A stretch of 64,000 bases of DNA from Urechis unicinctus (lineage: Eukaryota > Annelida > Polychaeta > Xenopneusta > Urechidae). The stretch is from NCBI GenBank assembly GCA_034190875.2, contig CM067345.1, positions 22,645,438 through 22,709,437 on the forward strand. Direction: 5' to 3'. A program made the position numbers and the translations under genes. Under the pieces are notes generated by a model, which had not been told where the DNA came from, ran no database searches, and saw nothing but the letters and a program-made list of their open reading frames with translations. This document shows positions 29,716 to 39,500 of the stretch, piece after piece; position 1 is the stretch's first letter; every line of letters starts with the position of its first letter.

Positions 29716-30261
29716 TTCATTCATGGTCTCTGAATGGATTCCCTTATCCAAATATCCGTCAATGACTTTCTTCGTGATATTGGAGTTTAATGTTTATGGT
29801 AAATTATTATATTTATCATAAAACCACCATGAAACAATAAAGAGCTAGATATATTTTTTGAATTTTTGTGTGCAAATTGTAAACATCATATAATATAAGC
29901 TGAAAAGGAAACATTGAGCAGATACACAAGTCCAAATGGCCATAAATTGATGTTTTAAAATTGTTTCATTACGCAGTAAAATTGTAGGATTAATAAAACT
30001 ATTATAACAACTGATAGTCACCTGTGATTTCAATTACCAGCATTATAACATCAACAAGAAAATCTTCAGCAAAATGTACAAAAGATTAGTCAAGATACAG
30101 TAAATTTGCAGCAAAAATATCATATCACAATCAATATCTATATTTGCACAAAAGAACAAAACTTCAATTGTTAATTGAGATCAACTGATAGTTACATCAT
30201 AACAGTGATGCAGAGGTAGTAAAAATTATTTTGGTGCATTATTATTGTAAATACACACCAT

Positions 30262-30278
30262 GTAATATATATATACCA

Positions 30279-30350
<72 letters not shown>

Positions 30351-30425
30351 CTGAAGTGTTTATTTGGAATGTTCATGCTCATGAAGTTAATTACATGTTT
30401 CAAAATAACATATCTATATATATGC

Positions 30426-30469
<44 letters not shown>

Positions 30470-30538
30470 GAATATAAACATGTGTATATATATATTTATA
30501 TACATATCTGTTTATATTCATATATATATATTAATATT

Positions 30539-30589
<51 letters not shown>

Positions 30590-30688
30590 ATTGTGCACAT
30601 TCATACATGTAAATATCCATCTAAATTAGTATACATATATGTATATAAATTTATATATATATATATATATTTATATATATGTATATGA

Positions 30689-30762
<74 letters not shown>

Positions 30763-30765
30763 TAT
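30262..30765. repeat. TA-rich microsatellite cluster
   Basis: Several pure TA runs (30281-30344, about 30429-30466, 30541-30590, 30710-30755) separated by short unique sequence. Tyr-Ile-rich open frames here are artefacts. Confidence 0.95.
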
Positions 30766-30913
30766 GACATAACATTCTAGCACTATTGCAGTCACATTTT
30801 CAAGGACCTTACATATTCTTTCAAAATAAACATGCCTTCATTTTCAATGCATGCAGTGCATTCATGGAAATTTCTGTCCAGCAAAAATTATCAACACAAG
30901 TGAAAGAAATGGG

Positions 30914-31386
30914 TTACTTCAGCTGTTTAAGAGCCTGACTGAACTTCAATGCATCAATTATTGAGAGACCGAAATCCTGCTTGAGACTTGAGTAGAAGAA
31001 TTCTGGTGCATCCATGCAAACATACTTCAGCTCCAGTAGAAGTCCTCCAGTTAGGAGATATAAGCTACGACAAATATTCATACACAGTTAGACACCAGTA
31101 AAGTCACGCCAACAATACAATCAATTAGAAGGTTTTTTAAAAATGTATCCATAAATGTAGCAAGACAAGCTTGTAAACAGTTTAATAGTTACCCTGCATA
31201 AATGCAATGTATATCAAATATAAATTAACCTGGATGAGACATTGCTAATTTCCAGCTTGTCTAGCCACTTTTTCACATCCTCCATCACCCAGTCCTTCAC
31301 TCCATGTGAAGATGATAATAACATAACCTTCGGTGATGCAGATGTGGGAACGGCAACTACAGGGCTAATAGGCATGTCAGTGACCT
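30914..31386 (-). CDS. SAM domain exons of the ARM-TIR-SAM gene
   Basis: Exons 31386-31230 and 31064-30914. The first gives a spacer, then GVKDWVMEDVKKWLDKLEI (helix 1-2 of SAM). The second gives LYLLTGGLLLELKYV, then FFYSSLKQDFGLSIIDALKF (helices 3-5) and the stop TAA at 30916-30914. SAM domains usually oligomerise; here it may bring TIR domains together (inference). The junction phase (2) is consistent. Confidence 0.8.
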
Positions 31387-34158
31387 CTGAAAACCAAATT
31401 TGACGAATTGTTTGGTTTTGAAATCTCTAGTGTTGGGTATATAGTCAAAGAAAGTGGTGTGATTTTATTGCAGCAGAATGAAAAGATCTCAATCAACAGC
31501 AACAACCATCCTTTTGCACCAAAAATGAAATAGTCTAATTTGACAAGCCTTTGTCTTCTATAGGTATGAGCCGCCCCCTGTTGCCCAATTCTCTCATCAC
31601 TCCTTCAACAGAAGCTTCAAATTTATCATCTTTACTAAAATCAAAGAAGAGTTGGTTGCCAATGAGGGCACCCAGCCACCCATCGGCAGCATATCTGAAT
31701 TGCATCCGTAGCGGAACAATTGGCTTTCTCTGTCTAAATGTGTATTCTGCTTCTGTAACATACAATTAAACTCACTGGGTTCATGACTATATTGAAAGAC
31801 ACAAAACTGACATCAAAATATTAAACCTTGATTTATAGAGAGCAGACTTCCAAAGCCTATTACTAATAAGATAACATTAGTGTCCACTAAATATGAGTAA
31901 CATAAGTGATAGTGACATTAATGACATATTTAAAAGCTAAAACTAACGACCTTCAACCAGAAGCCGACTTGCCTTAAGTAAACCTACAATATATTCAAGT
32001 ATTCCTTCATGGATCTAACTTCAATGATCTAAGTATCTAAAATCAATGACCTCTAGTTTTGGGCCTCTTTGACCCATTAACTGACCTGTTCGGCAATTGG
32101 GACTCTCCTTATACTTCTGACTGAAGCACACCAAGACCACATCAGCTTTCTCCACAGCTAGAGCCATAGCTTCTAGAATGGAACCACCTGTACAAACATA
32201 TTAACTGTGAAAATGCTCAATACTACTAGCAGTAGAAAATTATTTCACTTTTGAAAACATGTACATATGTTGAAAAAGATGAACATAACATACAATAGTA
32301 GTATCATTGTAACATTAAATATGGCCTGATTAAAAATGATAAATATTGCATACACAGACCAATAACTTTATCACACTCACTCATATCTTCAACATCCATC
32401 CACACTTTGAAGCCTTCTTGTTTCAATTTCTCTACTATTCGCAGAACCATAGGCTTATTACCCCAACTATAACTCACAAATATGTGGGGTATATCTAAAA
32501 CATACAGAAGTCATACTTCCATCAAACACAAACAGTTGTTAAAAAAACAAATAGAACATATGCTAAGATCTTAGACAGCTGGAGGTATAAAATAGCAGAA
32601 CATCAAATATTGGTTATAGCGTTATCAGAATTATGCCAGCTGAAAATCACCTTCATTAGGGGGGGATTTCTTTGAAACTGGAAAACCAGCATGAATGGGT
32701 GGGGGAGGTGATGTACCAGATGTTGTGAAAACCTGAGGAGGAGGAGGTGGGGCAACCGGGGTAGTGGAGGAATTGGAACCAGAAGGTGCTCCAGTAGTGG
32801 TCGCAGGCCAAGAAGGCAGGGATGATTTCTCAAAGGCTCCTTTTCCAGCTAAGATCCACAAAGCTCCACGAGCTTGCTTGACTACATCTTTGTCCTCACT
32901 GGTTTTGGTTAAATTTTGCAACGCTGAATAGTACACACACATATATATATATATAAAAAAAAGGATTTTTAGCAGCAATAATTTTCTATGATGAAAAATC
33001 TTTCGTGGGTCTTTTTGGGGGGGGGAGGTGGGGCTTCTTACCTTCTATGCATCCAGGTTCCGAAGCAATTTCAGAACTGCATTTAAATGCCAAAGTCCAT
33101 ATTCCTCTAGCTGCACTTGACATTTCTTTGGCTGAGAACTTTTTGTGGTCGAGCATTTGTACATAATAAGGAAGTACATTGCTTCTAACAATACGTTTCT
33201 TATTCTTGTCATTTGATGCCAGGCGGTTTAGGGACTCAGTTACTTCCAAAGAACTGTAGCCATATCTATTTGAATGGTGATCATCATTTTCCAATGTGCT
33301 TTTAAGAATCTTCACAAAGAATTCAAAATGGTTGTCATTTGAATGAATTTTTTCATTTTCTTCTTCAGTAACCAGATAGCTGAGTAACATGAGGACTTTC
33401 ATGGCTACCATATTATCTTGGGAGTCTTTCAGAGCAAGCAAAATGTCAATTGCTTGACATTGGCGAAACAGATCACGGCAGTCATAATTCTGAACACAAT
33501 TGTTGAGAATTCCCATACAGCCTTTGAGAAGGAACTTGGTGTTCTGGTTTGTCAGAGCTTCAGGTTTAAACTTTTCATGCGATAAAAATCCCCAAAGTTG
33601 TTCATATAGCTTGGTAATAATAATCTTATCAATCAGTTTCTGAGACATATCGGTACCATTCCATAACACAATCATAATATCCTTCATATTATTAAAAACT
33701 TGTTTGTTTTTTGTGAATTCCAGAGGAAAGTTGTGATACCATACTCTGTGGAACACTTCGGTTGCTTCTGCATCTGCAAACGCATCATAAACAGCTAATC
33801 TCTTGGGTCCCCTCTCACCGTAGCGACTAGCCTCCTTCAGGTATGTAAAGTCATCAGAATTATCAGCTCTTTCAAAGAGAGACACCTCTATGGTTAGAAG
33901 TAATCGCAATTTCTTTTTTACTTCAGTTACAACTTCCTCCAATTCTTTCTCTTGTATATTGAACTTGCTGACAAGCCCATTTGATTTGGGCAGGGGGTTT
34001 GTTGTCACTCCATATTTGACTGGAGCTGAGAGTTTATCATTATCTTCAACCACCTCAGACAAAGATGAAGTACTAGGATGAGCAGATTCCATTATGGGAG
34101 GCACCACAGGAAACTTTGATAAACTGTTGGAAGACAATGGGCGCTCTGAGCTCTGCCC
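30914..34158 (-). CDS. ARM-TIR-SAM protein, candidate NAD-cleaving TIR enzyme (7 exons; 5' end uncertain)
   Basis: Exons in transcript order: 34158-33042, 32923-32651, 32494-32381, 32187-32086, 31752-31549, 31386-31230, 31064-30914. They total 2118 bases, i.e. 705 residues plus stop, with every phase closing. Residues ~1-400 are helical ARM/HEAT-like repeats (for example GCMGILNNCVQNYDCRDLFR and ARGALWILAG). Residues ~400-463 are a Pro/Ser/Thr-rich linker. Residues ~464-600 are a TIR domain (IPHIFVSYSWGNKPMVLRI). Residues ~610-705 are a SAM domain. The first exon begins in phase 0, so an upstream exon is likely; otherwise the ATG at 34092-34090 is the start (about 22 codons in). The TIR domain keeps a glutamate 11 residues before IVPL, the position of SARM1 Glu642, so NAD hydrolysis is plausible (inference). 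The order ARM-TIR-SAM differs from SARM1 (ARM-SAM-SAM-TIR). Confidence 0.82.
31549..32494 (-). CDS. TIR domain exons of the ARM-TIR-SAM gene
   Basis: Three exons (32494-32381, 32187-32086, 31752-31549) spell a continuous TIR fold. Strand A is HIFVSYSW. The BB-loop region is FKVWMDVEDMSGGS. The C strand is ADVVLVCFSQKY. The helix carrying the putative catalytic Glu is NCRTEAEYTF (the first Glu aligns with SARM1 Glu642). The D strand is KPIVPLRM, followed by DGWLGALIGNQLFFDF. The glutamate codon is split across the intron between 32086 and 31752. The donor after 31549 is GC instead of GT (AAAG|GCTTGT); reading on instead gives G-L-S-N and a stop, which would remove the SAM domain. Confidence 0.82.
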
Positions 34159-36173
34159 CTGGTTAACAGAAAAGAGGCAAAATAAAGGCAGATGATGTCT
34201 CATTGATATATTAGAAAACACAACATTGCAATATCACACATTTGTATTATCTTTGTTATAGATGTGCAACAACGAGATCAAATCATTAACAATTGAAAAC
34301 ACAAGTAAGACCCATGAAAATAATGTCCATTCACATTGCAGTTATATCCTTCCCACTGATCCACATTGCATTGTACATATGAGAATGTGATAAAGCATCC
34401 AAACGATCAGAGGCAAGCTCTCTTATCACCACAGTTATAACAACATGAATGAGATGAGGGTTGTCACAGCAATGCCCTCAATCTGATGGTTTCTTTGATC
34501 TCAACTAGTTCTGTTTCCTCCACGGATATTACACCTGCTTCAACGTAGTATCAGAGGTTGTGGATCAATGAACAACACCTTAAATAACCAGCATCTGGGG
34601 TGGTTGTCGCTTATTGTAGAGGATAAGGAAGCACAACAAAATACCACATCTAACATCTTGAATTGTAATCCCAGGGGTGGGTTAGACGACCGTCTAGCCC
34701 TACAAGACGTCTACATAGACGTCCTATGACGACTGAATCCAACGCAATGGATGAATCCACAATTCAAATCTGATACCTTGAAGATTTGCATGATTTGATG
34801 GTAATGAACAATTTGCACCACAGCTGACATGGACTAACATTACAATTGCGGTCGTGGTAGCATCATAAATAAGCACATGTCGCAATGTTAGTCTTAACAA
34901 CAAGGTAGTAGCTGGGCACAAACGCAGTCCAGGTTATTTCAAATAGATGACAGTTTTAAAAGCATGCCGGGCGTTCAATTGCATCTGGAACACAGCCTTG
35001 CTACACATATGCCATTATTACCATCGTGATGAAGTAAAGACTAATCATGTGTGCAGCGATCCAACTGTATCAAAAGCATGCATACATCAAACATTCATAT
35101 CAAAAGCTTTGTCACTGCTTTTTTTTAATGAATTAATTATGAGCAAGACATTGTTGATAGCTTTCTTCATTGAATTGTTTGTCAGTCTTATACTACAATA
35201 GGGTCTTGCAGGGCTTATCAAGTTTGAAACCGAACTTTCAATGACAGAAACTGAAAAACATATGCTGTGACACAGCTCTTGCGTGATTGCACTCAGAGAA
35301 CCTACTCCATGAGCACCTCGAAAACAGAGAGCAAACAAATACCATGTGACCTTATATTTAGTCACCAAAATGGTGGTCTTCCCATCATGGTTTTAAAAAA
35401 AATCGATATCCGCATCGATCGGAGGTCAGTTTTTGGCATGGTAAACTGGGTAATGTGATGTCATATTTCCAAGATGAAGGTTGCTTGAACAGAAGTTTAT
35501 TTGACAGTTGCGAAAAAAATCACGAGACAGTGGATAACCAAAATAGTGTCAATCAAGAGATATTCATCCCAAATCTCGATCCCTAAAGGTAAGTTAGTAT
35601 ACAACATTGATGCGAAGTCACGACCGGTTGAAATATGTTTTTCAATGGCGTGGATACGATCGCTGCAGGGCGGTATGCATATATGTTTATCACCATATGA
35701 CTGGGGCTACCCTAGCACAGTAGCAGTACTGCCAGTAGCCCTACAGGACGTACGTCTGAGTAGACCTGTATTACAGTCCTACCGGGGCTACCCCAGAACT
35801 GCAGCAGATATATCAACGTTCGCTTGTTGATGTTCTTGTGTCTGACTAGTCAAGGCACTCGCCTCTGGTGTTTTGATGATCTGATGTCACCTTATGCTTA
35901 GCCTTAGGGATGGGTCCATGGCATGGGCCGATCAGATCATCAAAACACCAGGGCAGGGGGAAGTTTCTTTGCCTAGTCTGCTAGTGTCTGACTGGAACAT
36001 TGAACAATAGAAAATCATCAAACAAACGACTCCTTCCACACACTGAAACTGCACTAAATTACCTCCATCAGTCCATATATCCAGACGTCACACAAAAATT
36101 TGAGATATTGTATTATCACAACAGTTTTCTTTAAGAACACGGGAGCGCCATTTGTAAACAAATTTGGTTGACA
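34159..36173. other. Divergent intergenic region between ARM-TIR-SAM and IGF2R
   Basis: Probably contains the undetected 5' exon of the minus-strand gene. Noted contents: a repeat segment at 34685-34740 (TAGCCCTACAAGACGTCT, an exact 18-mer whose complement is at 28453-28470) and a relative at 35735-35760; a MITE-like element at 35838-35993. Short open frames elsewhere have no recognisable motif. Confidence 0.5.
35838..35993. mobile_element. MITE-like element with perfect 21-bp internal inverted repeat
   Basis: CTGGTGTTTTGATGATCTGA (35865-35884, arm to 35885) pairs perfectly with 35931-35951. The block is bounded by a 10-bp direct repeat GTGTCTGACT at 35838-35847 and 35984-35993, which could be a target-site duplication. 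Confidence 0.6.
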
Positions 36174-36378
36174 ATCACGTGACCACTGACGCTGAGCGAT
36201 GGATAACTTCTGAGAGTGTAGACTGATAGACTTCTGATTTAATTAATATATTTCTATCTGCCATCGTTAGCTTAGTTATGATCACATCAAACTTATTGCA
36301 TACACGACAAACGTATCAGTTATGATAAATAGCAACAGCTTTGAGCATAATCTAGCAACCAGGCAAAAGTCACATGAC
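36174..36378 (+). promoter_or_regulatory. Two CLEAR/M-box-like E-boxes upstream of IGF2R
   Basis: ATCACGTGAC at 36174-36183 matches 9 of 10 bases of the CLEAR consensus GTCACGTGAC. GTCACATGAC at 36369-36378 differs from it by one central base and is an MITF/TFE-type M-box. They lie 286 and 91 bases before the start codon at 36460. TFEB/TFE3/MITF activate lysosomal genes through such sites in vertebrates, so this fits a mannose-6-phosphate receptor promoter. Function here is inferred. Confidence 0.5.
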
Positions 36379-36459
36379 AGTAATGTGACATTCACTTTCA
36401 TTTTGTTTGGATAACATGTAAACGCGTCATAAGACTGGACAGAGAAGTACCGAGACAAA

Positions 36460-36563
36460 ATGCATCTTGCTCGATGTTGTCTCTTAGTAGCGCTTATATG
36501 CGTATTATCTGGGGGGTGTCTGTCTTGTAATCTTGGCAGCATCAATTTCGAGCACCAAACCGG
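36460..36563 (+). CDS. IGF2R: IGF2R exon 1: signal peptide
   Basis: The ATG at 36460 opens a 34-codon frame reading MHLARCCLLVALICVLSGG and then CLSCNLGSINFEHQT. This is a classic signal peptide with cleavage near G/C-L-S. A phase-2 donor GG|GTCGGT at 36564 fits the phase-2 start of the next exon at 39558, giving ...HQTG-VIWDVKE, which matches the beginning of MRH domain 1 (a W followed by an acidic/basic stretch). The donor is a weak match to GTRAGT, and intron 1 would be about 3 kb. The frame is too short to be picked up as a long ORF, so its assignment rests on the signal peptide, position and phase. Confidence 0.65.
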
Positions 36564-39500
36564 GTCGGTATTTACAGCTTAATACATCCACTCGTGATTA
36601 TATGTGCAAATTGTTCATTAGTCATTACCTGATTAACAGATTACCATCAAAACATGCAATGAAACTAAATAACTCCCCAGGTTTAGTACGTTCAGGGTAT
36701 CTGATTTGAATTGTGAATTTTTGCATTGAGTTGGTATCGAACATCATAGGTCGTGTAGGGGGTGTGCGGTTGTTTCGTACACAGGTCGTTTGGTACACAT
36801 GTGGTTGTTTCGTACACGCGACTGGGAGTCGTTTCGTACACTGAAATCTGAATACGAGGTGTCTGCTCATATGCTTGTTATTGTTATCTTTTTCGAATTA
36901 TTACGTCGTGTTGTTTAATATCAGTGTCGTAGGTCATTTTTATGCATTTATCAAGAGTTACGTCTTACCTGGCGAGGAAGGAGAACTCAGCCATGGACCA
37001 ACCATGAGACAACTCGGCCAGGAGTTAAGTCGGCCACAAGTCAATTCGGCTATGCAATTAAGGGGAAGGCTCAAATGTCTTTATCTGTCATTCTTTATTT
37101 ACACACACGCACAAACTCACTCACACATACACACACACACCAAACAAGGGGCATAGCCAGGCTTAAAGGAATGTTACGCACAGACAGGGGAGAAATCTAC
37201 AGTTCCAGACAGTAAAGTCTAACCCCCCTTAGCTTTTGACTTTGATGCCATTTTTGGCCATATTAATTTTTTCACTTTTCAAATTGATGTTACGCACGTG
37301 GGTAAGTGCGTATCGATGGCTACGCCACTTGTAGATGCAAAGCAATGGTATGAAGATGCAACTTTTAAAGTTGTTCGATCTCCATATCAGCAACTTCTCT
37401 CAATTCATGCATTTCTACGGTCTGGTGACTGCATCAAGCAAGTAACTCTAGCTTTTGTGCTAATAAGCCGCATTCAAGAAGGAAATTACACAGATGTGTA
37501 TAATGCAGTTAAGAACTTACTGTCATGTGAACCAGAGGTTCAAGAAGTAGTGCTCGACTTCGAAACGGCGTTGTGGAACTCCATTCGTGAAGTCTTCAAT
37601 GTGCATCTTCACGGTTGCACTTTCCATTGGGCGCAGGCCATTTGTAGGAAGGTCCAGTCATTAGGTCTGGCCACAGCATATATGGAGCAAGGAGCCACGC
37701 ACAGTTTGATTCGTTAACCCAAAGCGGGGATAATTTTTGATGGCAAGTTTTCTTATGAAGCATGCTTGCAGCCCCAAATTTCTCCTGGACCATTCTTATT
37801 TTGATGGTCAGTTACAAATTTAATGTCAGCCCTACATGAATTTACTTTGTTAACTCAATGGGGAATAATTTTTGATGGCACGTTTTCTTATAAAGCAAGC
37901 TAGCAGCCCCAAATTACATATGGACCACTTTTATATTGATGGTCACTTGCAAAATGAATATCAGCCCTGCATGACCTTTTTTCCCTGAATAATTATTGAA
38001 AAATCTCATTTACTATGTTTACCCTATAGGGAATAATTTTTGATGACATGTTTTCTTAAAAAGCTAGCTAGCAGCCCCAAATTACACATGGACTATTCAT
38101 ATATTGATTGTCACTCACAAACTTAATATCAGTCCTACATGACTTTAATCCCTTATTATTGAAGAACTTATTTTTTTTACCATGTTAACTTGATGGAGAA
38201 CTTTTTTTATGGCATGTTTTCATGTAGAGCAAACTAGCAGGCCCAATTACACATGGACCATTCTTATATTGATGGTCACTTACAAACTTAATATAAACCC
38301 TCACCACTGAGTTATTATTGAAAAAACTTATAAAAAATATCCTATTTCTCATAAACCCTGTATCCAATATCATGTAAACCCAATGCAGTTTTGAAAGTTT
38401 TGATATCATACTATAATGGAAGCAGGCGGTCTCAAATCATTCTTAGAGCCTTCTCATGCAAACTACAAATTACATATGTAAGACTTATTAAGTAAAGACT
38501 AAACGAATTTCTTGTCTTATTAAGAAAGCTATCAGCTTCAAATCTCACATGGACTCCTCTCATAATGATTGAACCTTGCAAACTAGAAATCAACTCTACA
38601 TGACCCTAGATGCCTGAGTTATTATTGAAAAACACTCTTGTTCTCTTATACTTATGGATACTTAAAAAAAAATCAATGGTTAGTTATAATGGGAAATATT
38701 TTGTTCCGTGTTAAAACAGTCTGAAATTGTACATGAACCACTCTCATGTTGACCACTTGTTGCATACTGAACATCAGCCCTGCATGACTTTTGACTCCCA
38801 AGTTATTATTGAAAAACATTCAATTCAATTATGTCAAAAGCAGCAGAGCTTCAGGGCCTATTGGCCACTTGTTATCTTTTTCCCATTTTTTTGTTCATTT
38901 CCATCAACATTATTTCCCCTCTTTTTCCCCATTGATCCTATAAGGCAGGTCAGTCTGATTTCTTTATTTTTACTTTACTTTTGAAGGCACCATATAACTT
39001 GTCAGTGTTGGTGTGCCATTGAATACTATATTTTCCTTACCTTACATTACTGTGATTGATGACTCAAGACCTACAATCAGCAGTGATGTCTGCTGTAGCC
39101 AATGATAGTTAGGTCTGGTGTCGAGCTGCCTTGATTTGTATGTCAGGATCTGGGAGGCTTTGATATACTCTCCAGGGCTATTCGTTATTATGAGCATACA
39201 GTCGCAAAATGCTTTGCATGAGCTCATGGCACGTAGACCTAAGAAGCCTGACTAAAGCAGACAGTCTTGGCTGCTGAGAAAATTATAAACTGAGGATTGA
39301 GACAAAATTCATGCTGTTGTAAAAGACAAAATTCATGCTGTTGTACAACATAAACAAATCAAAGATTTACACTTGACCCCTGTCAGTGTTAGTCTTGTGT
39401 GGTCTTTGATATATATCATTGCAGTATAGCTATTCCTGAGCTCCACCAATGCTAAACAAGCAAGTTTTTTGTATCGATGTACATCCAAAATTGTCACAAT

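Noticed and set aside
30914-34158. Direct orthologue of SARM1
   Set aside because: Domain order differs (TIR before SAM, single SAM, proline-rich linker), so only family-level relation is claimed.
34724-35368. Minus-strand frames as the missing 5' exon of the ARM-TIR-SAM gene
   Set aside because: Neither joins with a phase-0 donor that I can see and neither continues the ARM-like sequence; left unassigned.
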